Positions 52,292 to 60,615 of a stretch of 64,000 nt of DNA are shown one piece after another. Position 1 is the stretch's first letter. Each line of letters begins with the position of its first letter. The DNA is from Rhizobacter sp964253025 (GTDB lineage: Bacteria > Pseudomonadota > Gammaproteobacteria > Burkholderiales > Burkholderiaceae_C). Made by a program: the position numbers and the translations under genes. The stretch is from the NCBI RefSeq assembly GCF_964253025.1, contig NZ_CAXUQC020000001.1, positions 2,232,001 to 2,296,000 on the forward strand, in the 5' to 3' direction. The notes beneath the pieces are model-generated. The model was given only the letters and a program-made list of their open reading frames with translations, searched no databases and was not told the origin of the DNA.

Positions 52292-54186
52292 TGCGCCTGC
52301 ATGTGCTCGCGGATCTGCTGCAGCGCGCCCGGGTCTTCCATCGTCGTGAGGTCCCCCGGATCGCGCGCCTCGCAGACCGCCTGGATGGCCCGCCGCAGCA
52401 GCTTGCCCGAGCGCGTCTTGGGCAGTGCCGTGACGAAGCGGACGCGCGCCGGACGTGCGACCGAGCCGAGCTGCTGGTCGACCGTCTTCATCACCTCGGC
52501 CTCCAGGGCCCGGGCCCGTGCATCCCCATCGGCCAGCGACGGATCCTTGAGCACGGCGAACGCGACGGCCACCTGGCCCTTGAGTGCATCGGCGATGCCG
52601 ACGACCGCCACTTCGGCCACGGCGGGATGGTGCGAGATGCTCTCCTCGATCTCGCGCGTGCCCAGCCGGTGGCCCGCGACGTTGATCACGTCGTCGGTGC
52701 GGCCGAGAATGAAGTAGAAGCCGTCTTCGTCGCGCACGCCCCAGTCGAAGGTGCTGTAGACCAGGCGGCCCGGCACGGTCTTCCAGTAGGTGTTGACGAA
52801 ACGGGCGTCGTCGCCCCAGACGGTCTGCATGCAGCCCGGGGGCAGCGGCCCCTCGATCGCGATCACGCCCTTCTGGTTCGGGGCGGTGAGCTCCAGGCCG
52901 GTGTTCTCGTCGATCAGCCTGACGTCGTAGCCGTACATGGCAAGGCCCGGGCTGCCGAACCTGCCCTCTGCCCGTTCGACGCCGTTGGCGATCGACAGGA
53001 TGGGCCAGCCGGTCTCGGTCTGCCAGTAGTTGTCGATCACCGGTTTGCCGAGCGCGCCGGTGATCCAGCGCGAGGTCGGCTCGTCCAGCGGTTCGCCGGC
53101 CAGGAACAGGGTCCGCAGCGAGGACAGGTCGTGGGTCTTGAGGTGCGATTCGTCGTGCTTGCGCAGCACGCGCACAGCCGTGGGCGCCGAGAACATCACG
53201 CTCACGCGGTACTTCTCGACCAGCCGCCACCAGATGCCGGCGTCCGGACGCACCGGCAGGCCTTCGTACATGATGGTCGCCATGCCGGCCACGAGCGGCC
53301 CGTACACGATGTAGCTGTGCCCGACGACCCAGCCGATGTCGCTCGTGCAGAAGAAGGTCTCGCCGGGTTGCCCCTGGTAGATGTGCTTCATGCTGGCCGC
53401 CAACGCCACGGCATAGCCGCCGGTGTCGCGCTGCACGCCCTTGGGCTTGCCGGTGGTGCCGCTGGTGTAGAGGGTGTAGCTCGGATGCGTGGCAGGCGCC
53501 CAGGTGCACGGCACACGGGCATCGAGGTGGCGCTCGCGGAGCGCGCCATAGTCCTCGTCGCGGGGGCTGCTGACGGCCATGGGCGCGAGGCCGCGATCCA
53601 CCAGCAGCACGCGTTCGGGCTTGTGCTTCGCCAGCTCGATCGCTTCGTCGAGCAGGGGCTTGTACGCCAGCACCTTGCCGCCGCGGCTGCCTGCGTCGGC
53701 GCTCACGATGACGCGTGGCGACGCGTCATCGATGCGGTTGGCGAGGCTCGCGCTGGCGAAGCCGCCGAACACCACCGAATGGATGGCGCCGATGCGCGTG
53801 CACGCCAGCATGGCGAAGGCCGCTTCCGGAATCATCGGCATGTAGATCAGCACGCGGTCGCCCTGGCCGACACCCAGCGATTGCAGGATCGCCGCCATCC
53901 GCTGCACTTCCTCGTGGAGCGCCGCGAAGGTGTAGACCCGCTCCTGGTCCGTTTCGGTGGACACCCAGACGAGTGCGTTCTGCTCGGCCCGCGCCGCGAG
54001 GTGCCGGTCGACCGCGTTGTGGCACAGGTTGGTCTCGCCACCCACGAACCAGCGGGCGAAGGGTGGGTTGCTGTAGTCGCACACCTGGTCGAAGGGGCGA
54101 TGCCAGTCGACGAGCGAGGCCTGCTCGGACCAGAAGCTGTCGCGGTCGTGGATCGAGCGCTGGTAGAAGTCGGCATAGCGGGTCAT
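52288..54186 (-). CDS. prpE: Propionate--CoA ligase
   Basis: Activates propionate to propionyl-CoA through an acyl-AMP. The 632-aa protein has the PrpE start YADFYQRSIHDRDSFWSEQA and SNPPFARWFVGGETNLCHNA, the ATP loop YTSGTTGKPKGVQRD near 240, the YWQTETGWP motif, GRTDDVINVAGHRLGTREIE, and the acetylatable lysine region PKTRSGKLLRR near 593. No prpB, prpC or prpD is next to it, so it is a stand-alone gene here. Confidence 0.95.
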   Translation of the reverse strand: MTRYADFYQRSIHDRDSFWSEQASLVDWHRPFDQVCDYSNPPFARWFVGGETNLCHNAVDRHLAARAEQNALVWVSTETDQERVYTFAALHEEVQRMAAILQSLGVGQGDRVLIYMPMIPEAAFAMLACTRIGAIHSVVFGGFASASLANRIDDASPRVIVSADAGSRGGKVLAYKPLLDEAIELAKHKPERVLLVDRGLAPMAVSSPRDEDYGALRERHLDARVPCTWAPATHPSYTLYTSGTTGKPKGVQRDTGGYAVALAASMKHIYQGQPGETFFCTSDIGWVVGHSYIVYGPLVAGMATIMYEGLPVRPDAGIWWRLVEKYRVSVMFSAPTAVRVLRKHDESHLKTHDLSSLRTLFLAGEPLDEPTSRWITGALGKPVIDNYWQTETGWPILSIANGVERAEGRFGSPGLAMYGYDVRLIDENTGLELTAPNQKGVIAIEGPLPPGCMQTVWGDDARFVNTYWKTVPGRLVYSTFDWGVRDEDGFYFILGRTDDVINVAGHRLGTREIEESISHHPAVAEVAVVGIADALKGQVAVAFAVLKDPSLADGDARARALEAEVMKTVDQQLGSVARPARVRFVTALPKTRSGKLLRRAIQAVCEARDPGDLTTMEDPGALQQIREHMQAH

Positions 54187-54404
54187 CGGTCTCTCCTTGG
54201 GGCAGGCCGGATCGCCTGCTGAATTGCATCCAGTTGTGTCGCCGTGATGCGGGACGCGATGGCATTGCAGGCCCGCGGACTGACGGGCCACTGACGCAAT
54301 TCCCCCGGGGAAACCTGATGAGGGCAGACCCTGAGCCCTGCGCGATGCTCATCCGAAGGCTCGAAAAGCCGTGCTAAGTCCGCGTTGTACAAAGGATTTC
54401 CGGG

Positions 54405-54433
54405 TTGACTGAGCCCAGCGCCTTCCCTATGCT
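54405..54433 (+). promoter_or_regulatory. Promoter of the NlpC/P60 gene
   Basis: TTGACT (54405-54410), 17 nt, TATGCT (54428-54433): a good sigma-70 pair. The transcript should start near 54440, next to ATG 54441. Confidence 0.6.
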
Positions 54434-54440
54434 CCGCCCC

Positions 54441-55187
54441 ATGTCGACGCTGTACCGCCCTGCCCTGTCCCGCCATGCCGCTCGAGCCGCAAGCCTGTTG
54501 CTCGCTGGCGCGCTCGTGAGCGGCGCAGCAGTCGCATCGCCGCAGCCCGGCACCGACCCGCTTGCCGGCCTCATCGAAGACCGCGGCCTGGCCGCCCCCT
54601 TCGTGGCCAACCCGAACCCCGGCCACCTGCTGCCGGCCGGCACTGCGCCGGCGGTACAGCGCCCTGCCACCTTTGCGCAGCAGGTACGGGAATCCGCCTC
54701 GGGCATGGTCGTGTCGGCAATGAATTTCCTCGGCGTGCGCTATGTGCGCGGCGGCGACTCCGCCGAAGAAGGCTTCGACTGCAGCGGCTTCACGCGCCAC
54801 GTGTTCGAGAACAGCATCGGCCTCATCCTTCCGCGTCGGGCCGACGAGCAGGCCACCGCACCCGGCCTCGTGAAGGTTCGCCGCGAAGAACTGCAACCCG
54901 GCGACCTCGTCTTTTTCAACACCTTGCGCCGCACCTTCTCGCACGTGGGCATCTACGTCGGCGAGGGCAAGTTCATCCATGCTCCGCGCAGCGGCGGCAA
55001 TGTTCGGGTCGAGAACATGCGGGTGTCCTACTGGGCCAAGCGCTTCACCGGTGCACGCCGCGTCGCCGACAAGCACCTCACGGTGGCTGCGACGCCGCTC
55101 CCGTCGTCCCAGCCGGCGATGGTCCACACCTCGGCGCCCGCCACGCCCCCGGCTTTCTCGGCCGCGACCGAGAACCACTGGAACTGA
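54441..55187 (+). CDS. Exported NlpC/P60 (C40) peptidoglycan hydrolase
   Basis: A 248-aa protein with a signal peptide (ARAASLLLAGALVSGAAVAS) and a C-terminal NlpC/P60 domain (about 85-215). The catalytic Cys is in EEGFDCSGFTRHVF, the His in TFSHVGIYVGEGKF and the third polar residue in FIHAPRSG. Such enzymes cut peptide stems of the cell wall, usually at D-Glu to meso-DAP. The start is taken at 54441 because a promoter predicts transcription from about 54440; an upstream ATG (54429) lies in the -10 box. The Pro/Ala/Ser tail (215-248) is probably unstructured. Confidence 0.88.
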   Translation: MSTLYRPALSRHAARAASLLLAGALVSGAAVASPQPGTDPLAGLIEDRGLAAPFVANPNPGHLLPAGTAPAVQRPATFAQQVRESASGMVVSAMNFLGVRYVRGGDSAEEGFDCSGFTRHVFENSIGLILPRRADEQATAPGLVKVRREELQPGDLVFFNTLRRTFSHVGIYVGEGKFIHAPRSGGNVRVENMRVSYWAKRFTGARRVADKHLTVAATPLPSSQPAMVHTSAPATPPAFSAATENHWN

Positions 55188-55218
55188 CCCCGGACAAGAC
55201 GCGGTCGTTTCGCTGAGG

Positions 55219-55224
55219 GACAAT
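55219..55224 (+). promoter_or_regulatory. Possible -10 (GACAAT) of moaA
   Basis: GACAAT ends 6 nt before ATG 55231 and could give a leaderless transcript. No -35 is visible and a GAGG lies 12 nt before the ATG, so this is weak. Confidence 0.3.
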
Positions 55225-55230
55225 CCGGCG

Positions 55231-56346
55231 ATGGTCGCCAAAGTGATTCCGCTCGCCGACCTCCGCCGTCTGGCGAGCACGCCCCCCCCGCCCGCACCCG
55301 CGGCCCCGTTCGAGGGCGACTTGCGCGATGCCCTCGGCCGGCCGCTGCACGACCTGCGCATCTCCGTCACCGACCGCTGCAACTTCCGCTGCAGCTACTG
55401 CATGCCGAAGGAGATCTTCGACAAGCACTACCGCTTCCTGCCACACGACGCGCTGCTGAGCTTCGAGGAGATCACCCGAGCCGCGCGCGTGTTCGTGTCG
55501 CTCGGCGTGCGCAAGATCCGCCTCACCGGCGGCGAACCGCTGCTGCGCAAGAACCTTGAACGCCTGGTGGAGATGCTCGCCGGTCTGCGCACGCTCGAAG
55601 GCCAGCCGCTCGACCTGACCCTCACCACGAACGGCTCGCTGCTGAAGCGCAAGGCCCGGGCTTTGAAGGATGCCGGGCTGCAGCGGGTCACGGTCAGCCT
55701 CGACGCGCTGGATGACGCCATCTTTCGGCGCATGAACGACGCCGACTTCCCCGTCGCAGACGTGCTCGAGGGCATCGACGAGGCCCACACCGTCGGCCTC
55801 GGCCCCGTCAAGGTCAACATGGTCGTGAAGCGCGGCACCAACGACCATGAGGTCGTCGCCATGGCCGAGCGCTTCCGCGGCACGCCCGTGGTGCTGCGCT
55901 TCATCGAGTACATGGACGTCGGGGCCACCAATGGCTGGCGCATGGACGAGGTGTTGCCCTCGGGTGAACTCATCGCCCGGTTGGGCGAGGTCTTCCCGCT
56001 GGAGCCCCTCGGCGCCGCGGCCCAGGGCGAGACCGCTGCGCGCTGGCGCTACCGCGACGGGCAGGGCGAGATCGGCGTCATCTCCAGCGTGACGCAGGCC
56101 TTCTGCCGCGACTGCAACCGCGCCCGCCTCACGACCGAGGGCAAGCTCTTCCTCTGCCTGTTCGGCACCCAGGGCCACGACCTGCGCGCGCTGCTGCGCG
56201 GCGACCATGCCGATGCAGCGATCGGCGGCGCCATCGCCGGCATCTGGCAGGGCCGGAGCGACCGCTATTCCGAACTGCGGGCGCAGCTGCCGCCGGCACC
56301 GGCCGATGGCGCACGCCGGGTCGAGATGCACTACATCGGCGGCTGA
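55231..56346 (+). CDS. moaA: GTP 3',8-cyclase MoaA
   Basis: Radical SAM enzyme that begins molybdenum cofactor synthesis by rearranging GTP. The 371-aa protein has the SAM-cluster motif CNFRCSYC near 50, LTGGEPLLR near 95, the second 4Fe-4S cluster CRDCNRARLTTEG...CLFG near 295-310, and the C-terminal Gly-Gly (HYIGG). The N-terminal 25 residues are Pro/Ala-rich and extra. mobA follows 14 nt later. The other molybdenum cofactor genes of the window are at 40.9-43.4 kb. Confidence 0.96.
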   Translation: MVAKVIPLADLRRLASTPPPPAPAAPFEGDLRDALGRPLHDLRISVTDRCNFRCSYCMPKEIFDKHYRFLPHDALLSFEEITRAARVFVSLGVRKIRLTGGEPLLRKNLERLVEMLAGLRTLEGQPLDLTLTTNGSLLKRKARALKDAGLQRVTVSLDALDDAIFRRMNDADFPVADVLEGIDEAHTVGLGPVKVNMVVKRGTNDHEVVAMAERFRGTPVVLRFIEYMDVGATNGWRMDEVLPSGELIARLGEVFPLEPLGAAAQGETAARWRYRDGQGEIGVISSVTQAFCRDCNRARLTTEGKLFLCLFGTQGHDLRALLRGDHADAAIGGAIAGIWQGRSDRYSELRAQLPPAPADGARRVEMHYIGG

Positions 56347-56360
56347 GCCCTCGCCCCTCG

Positions 56361-56954
56361 ATGATCGAGCGCCGCGACATCACGGGTCTCGTGCTTGCCG
56401 GTGGACGTGGCGCGCGCATGGGGGGCGCCGACAAGGGCCTGCAGCCGCTGCGCGGCGTGCCGCTGGCATTGCACGCGCTGCGCCGGCTCGCGCCGCAGGT
56501 CGAGCGCTGCCTGGTGTCGGCCAACCGCAACCTGCCCACGTACGCGAGCTTCGGTGTGCCCGTGGTGAGCGACGCGCTGCCGGACCACCCTGGGCCGCTG
56601 GGCGGGCTGCTTGCGGGGCTGCAGGCGGCAGCCACCGACTGGCTGCTCACCGTGCCCTGTGACACGCCTGCCTTCCCGCTCGATCTCGCGGAGCGCATGG
56701 CCACGCAAGCCGTGCTCGATGGCGCCGACATCGTGCTGGCGGCCAGCCGCACGCCCGACGGTGGCCTGCAACGCCAGCCCGTGTTCTGCCTGCTCCGCCG
56801 AACGCTCGAACCGGCGCTCGGCAGTTTCGTGCAACAGGGCGGTCGAGGTCTGAGCCACTGGGCGGCGACGCTCGGGGCTGCGGTGGCGGCCTTCGAGACT
56901 CCCGAGGCATTCACGAACGCGAACACCCTTGAAGAACTCCAGCGCCTTCACTGA
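56361..56954 (+). CDS. mobA: Molybdenum cofactor guanylyltransferase
   Basis: Adds GMP to molybdopterin to make the bis-MGD cofactor. The 197-aa protein has the nucleotide-binding start LVLAGGRGARMGGADKGL (about 10-27), VVSDALPDHPGPLGGLLAGL and VPCDTPAFP (the acidic metal site), as expected. It follows moaA by 14 nt, and its last 26 nt are shared with the next gene. Confidence 0.95.
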   Translation: MIERRDITGLVLAGGRGARMGGADKGLQPLRGVPLALHALRRLAPQVERCLVSANRNLPTYASFGVPVVSDALPDHPGPLGGLLAGLQAAATDWLLTVPCDTPAFPLDLAERMATQAVLDGADIVLAASRTPDGGLQRQPVFCLLRRTLEPALGSFVQQGGRGLSHWAATLGAAVAAFETPEAFTNANTLEELQRLH

Positions 56955-57498
56955 AACGCTGGCCGCCGCGGCAGCTCCCTTTGCCGTGCGCCGGCTCGGC
57001 GCGGACGACCTGGCCGACTACAAGGCCTTGCGCGACACCATGCTGCTGCTGGCTCCGGATGCCTTCACCGCCGACCCGCAGAGCGAGTGGCCCAAGGCCG
57101 CGGAGGTGTACCAGGCCCGCTTCGGGCTCGGCGGCGATGACCCGGCCACGTTCACCCTGGGCGCGCTCAGCGGCGACCGCCTGGTGGGCGCCATCAGTTG
57201 CGAGCATGAGTCGCTGCCCAAGGTGGCCCACATCGGCCACATCGTCGGCATGATGGTGCTTCCGGAGCACGGGGGGCGCGGCGTGGGACGCGCCCTGCTT
57301 CGCGGCTGCATCGATCGGGTGCGCACCGTCACCACGCTCGAACAACTCCTCCTGACCGTCACGGCTACGAATCCCCGCGCCATCGCGCTCTACGAGGCCG
57401 CGGGTTTCGTGCGCTACGGCACCCTCACCCAGGCGCTGCGCCTGGACGAAGGCGATGTCGACAAGCACCTGCTGCGCCTGATGCTCGCGGCGCACTGA
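56929..57498 (+). CDS. GNAT-family N-acetyltransferase
   Basis: A 189-aa protein with the GNAT pattern. FAVRRLGADDLADYKALR is beta-1/alpha-1, VGMMVLPEHGGRGVGRALL is the acetyl-CoA loop (near 105-123), and TVTATNPRAIALYEAAGF is the C-terminal motif. The best in-frame start is a TTG at 56929, inside mobA; a GTG at 56986 is the alternative. Neither has a good binding site, so the start is uncertain. The acceptor is unknown. It is co-transcribed with moaA and mobA. Confidence 0.8.
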   Translation: MKNSSAFTETLAAAAAPFAVRRLGADDLADYKALRDTMLLLAPDAFTADPQSEWPKAAEVYQARFGLGGDDPATFTLGALSGDRLVGAISCEHESLPKVAHIGHIVGMMVLPEHGGRGVGRALLRGCIDRVRTVTTLEQLLLTVTATNPRAIALYEAAGFVRYGTLTQALRLDEGDVDKHLLRLMLAAH

Positions 57499-57501
57499 GC
57501 T

Positions 57502-57526
57502 CTGCACCGCGCCTGGCGCGGCGCAG
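57502..57526. terminator. Hairpin between convergent GNAT and RND genes
   Basis: CTGC-CCGCGC pairs with GCGCGG-GCAG around a CTG loop, with one A/C mismatch. It fills the 30-bp gap between two converging stops. No T-tract. Confidence 0.45.
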
Positions 57527-57528
57527 TC

Positions 57529-60500
57529 TCAGTGCGCGGTGCCGGGCTGGTCGAGCGAGGCCTCGGCAATCTCACCGGGCACGTTCTTGCGCGCCAACAG
57601 CATGTACATGGTCGGCACCACGAAGATGGTGAGCAGCGTCCCCACCGTCATGCCGCCCACGATCACCCAGCCGATCTGCTGGCGGCTCTCCGCGCCCGCG
57701 CCGCTCGCCAGCGCCAGCGGCAGCGCGCCCAGCACCATGGCACCGGTCGTCATGAGGATGGGGCGCAGGCGCAAGGCAGCGCCGGTGACGACGGCCTCGA
57801 GGGTGTCCAGGCCCTGCTGTCGCATCTGGTTGGCGAACTCGACGATCAGGATGCCGTGCTTGGTGATCAAGCCGACGAGCGTGATCAGCCCGATCTGCGA
57901 GTACACGTTCAACGTGCCCCCTGACAGCTGAAGCGCGCCCAGCGCGCCCAGCATCGACAAGGGCACGCTGAGCATGATGACGAACGGATCGACGAAGCTC
58001 TCGAACTGGGCGGCGAGCACGAGGAAGATGAAGAGCAGGGCCAGCACGAACACGAGGCCGAGGGCGCCGCTCGACGAACGGAACTCGCGCGACGCGCCGT
58101 TGAGTTCCGTCGAGTAGCCGGGCTTGAGCACCTTGGCCGCCGTGTCATCCATGAACGTCAGCGCCTCGCCCAGCGCATACCCTGGGGCGAGGTTGGCGGA
58201 GATGGTGACCGAGCGCCGCTGGTTGAAGTGATTCAGTTCACGTGGACTGACCGATTCGCGCACCTCGACCAGGGACGAGAGCGGGATCATGGCGTCGCCT
58301 CGCCCGCGCACGAAGATCCGCTCGATGTCCTCGGGGGTCGTCCGTCCCGAGACGTCGGTCTGCACGATGACGTCGTACTGCTCCGCCTCACGCTTGTAGC
58401 GGGTGACGTTGCGTCCGCCGAGCATGGTCTCGATGGCGCGCGCGACCTGGTCGACCGGAACGCCGGCATCGGCTGCGCGCTTGCGATCGACCTGGATGAA
58501 GATCTCCGGCTTGTTCAGCCGCAGGTCGCTGTCCGGCTGCACGATGCCGGGGTTCTTGTTCATCTCGGCCATGATCTGCTGCGCGACCTGGGCCAGGTTC
58601 TGGTACGAATCGGAGGTGACGATGACGAAGTTGATCGCCCGCTCGCGAAAGCCCTGCCCGAGCGACGGCGGCGTGACCGGGAAGGCGCTTACCCCCGGCA
58701 GGTTGCCGAACTTGGGCAGCATGTCGCGGGCGAGCCACTGGGTGCTGCGGTCCCGCACCGACCAGTCGGTGGTGCGCATGAAGGCCACGCCCTGGGACAC
58801 GGTCGGGTTGCCGGTCACGACGAACACGCGGTCGAACTCGGGGTACTGCAGGCCGATCTTCTCGATCTCCTGCATGTAGCGCGCGGTGTAGGCCATGGTG
58901 GACCCGTCCGGCGCATTGACCGAGGCCAGCACGACGCCGCGGTCCTCGAGCGGCGCGAGCTCGCTCTTGGTGGTGGAAAAGAGCCACCAGCTCGCGCCCG
59001 CGGACACCGCCATCACGACCAGCACCAGCCAGCGCCGGCCGAGGGTCCAGCGCAGCGCGACTTCATAGCGCCCCGTCAGCCAGACGAGCCAGGACTCCAT
59101 CATGCGGTCGAAGCGATTCGGGTTCGGGTTGTGGCGCAGCAGCTTGCTGCACATCATCGGCGTGAGGGTGAGTGCGGTGAATCCGGAGACGATCACCGCC
59201 CCGGCCAGGGTGAGGGCGAACTCCACGAACAGGCGACCGGTGCGGCCCGGCGTGAAGGCCAGCGGCGCGAACACGGCGGCCAGCGTCATGGTCATCGCCA
59301 GCACGGCGAAGGCCACTTCCCGGGCGCCCTTCAGGGAGGCCTGGAAGGGACTCAGCCCCTCCTCGATGTGGCGGAAGATGTTCTCCAGCATCACGATGGC
59401 GTCGTCGACCACGAGGCCGATGGCCAGCACCAGCGCCAGCAGGGTCAGCGTGTTGATGGTGAAGCCGGCCAGGGCCATGAGGGCGAACACGCCAATCAGG
59501 CTCACCGGAATGGTGACGAGCGGAATGATGGAGGCCCGCAGGGTGCGCAGGAAGACGAACACCACCACCGCGACCAGCACCACCGCCTCGGCGATCGTCG
59601 AGTAGACCGACTTCACCGAACGGTCGATGAAGACGGCGTTGTCGTTCGCCTGCTGCACGACCAGGCCTTCCGGCAGATCCTCCTGGATGCGAGGCAGCAC
59701 GGCATAGACGCCGGCGGACACCTCCAGCGGATTGGCAGTGGCCTGGCGGATCACGCCCATCGAGACGGCGGGCTTGCCGTTCAGGCGCACGCTGGAGCGT
59801 TCACTCGCAGGGCCTTCCTCCACGCGGGCCACATCGCGCAGCCGCACCGAGTGGCCGTTCACGGTCTTGAGCGCGACGTCGGCGAACTGCTCCGGCGTGG
59901 TGAGGTCGGTCTGGGCGGTGACGCTGAACTCGCGCTGCTGGCTCTCGATGCGTCCTGCGGGCACCTCGAGGTTCTGTCGCCGCAGCGCATCCTCGACGTC
60001 CTGGACGGTGAGCTGGTAGGCGGCCAGCTTGTCGGGGTCGACCCACACGCGCATCGAGAACTTGCGGTCCCCGTTGATCTGCACGTCGGCCACGCCGGGC
60101 ACCGTCTGCAGGCGCGGCTTCACCACGCGGTTGAGCACATCGGTGATCACGAGCGGCGACAGCGTGTCGCTGCTGAACGCCAGCCAGATGGTGGGCGTGG
60201 CGTCGGCCTCGACCTTGGAGATGACCGGCTCGTCGATCGCGTCGGGCAGGCGGCCACGCACCCGCGAGACGCGGTCGCGCACGTCGGCCGCGGCGTCCTC
60301 CGGGCTCTTGTCGAGCTTGAAGCGCGCGGTGATGCGGCTTTCCTCGGCGCGCGAGACCGACGTGATGATGTCCACGCCCTCGATGCCGGCCACCGAGTCT
60401 TCGAGCACCTTGGTCACCTGCGACTCGATGACTTCGGACGACGCTCCGGTGAGCCGGGTCGTGACGTTGACCACCGGCTCGTCGATGCGCGGGTATTCGC

Positions 60501-60603
60501 GCACCTGCAGCCGGGAGAACGACACCGCGCCGATGAGGATGATGAGCAGCGACATGACCGTCGCGAACACCGGGCGACGGATGGAGGTCTCGGAGATTCT
60601 CAT
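57529..60603 (-). CDS. RND efflux pump, inner-membrane permease (HAE1 family)
   Basis: A 1024-aa proton-driven drug or toxin pump. It begins MRISETSIRRPVFATV with twelve membrane helices in the usual 1+5+1+5 order and two large periplasmic loops. The proton-relay residues are visible: the Asp pair in GLVVDDAIVMLENIFRH (helix 4) and the Lys in LVGLITKHGILIVEFANQ (helix 10). It begins 12 nt after the adaptor gene. No outer-membrane channel gene is next to it, so a shared TolC-type channel is likely. The substrate is unknown. Confidence 0.94.
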   Translation of the reverse strand: MRISETSIRRPVFATVMSLLIILIGAVSFSRLQVREYPRIDEPVVNVTTRLTGASSEVIESQVTKVLEDSVAGIEGVDIITSVSRAEESRITARFKLDKSPEDAAADVRDRVSRVRGRLPDAIDEPVISKVEADATPTIWLAFSSDTLSPLVITDVLNRVVKPRLQTVPGVADVQINGDRKFSMRVWVDPDKLAAYQLTVQDVEDALRRQNLEVPAGRIESQQREFSVTAQTDLTTPEQFADVALKTVNGHSVRLRDVARVEEGPASERSSVRLNGKPAVSMGVIRQATANPLEVSAGVYAVLPRIQEDLPEGLVVQQANDNAVFIDRSVKSVYSTIAEAVVLVAVVVFVFLRTLRASIIPLVTIPVSLIGVFALMALAGFTINTLTLLALVLAIGLVVDDAIVMLENIFRHIEEGLSPFQASLKGAREVAFAVLAMTMTLAAVFAPLAFTPGRTGRLFVEFALTLAGAVIVSGFTALTLTPMMCSKLLRHNPNPNRFDRMMESWLVWLTGRYEVALRWTLGRRWLVLVVMAVSAGASWWLFSTTKSELAPLEDRGVVLASVNAPDGSTMAYTARYMQEIEKIGLQYPEFDRVFVVTGNPTVSQGVAFMRTTDWSVRDRSTQWLARDMLPKFGNLPGVSAFPVTPPSLGQGFRERAINFVIVTSDSYQNLAQVAQQIMAEMNKNPGIVQPDSDLRLNKPEIFIQVDRKRAADAGVPVDQVARAIETMLGGRNVTRYKREAEQYDVIVQTDVSGRTTPEDIERIFVRGRGDAMIPLSSLVEVRESVSPRELNHFNQRRSVTISANLAPGYALGEALTFMDDTAAKVLKPGYSTELNGASREFRSSSGALGLVFVLALLFIFLVLAAQFESFVDPFVIMLSVPLSMLGALGALQLSGGTLNVYSQIGLITLVGLITKHGILIVEFANQMRQQGLDTLEAVVTGAALRLRPILMTTGAMVLGALPLALASGAGAESRQQIGWVIVGGMTVGTLLTIFVVPTMYMLLARKNVPGEIAEASLDQPGTAH

Positions 60604-60615
60604 GACCGGTTCCGT

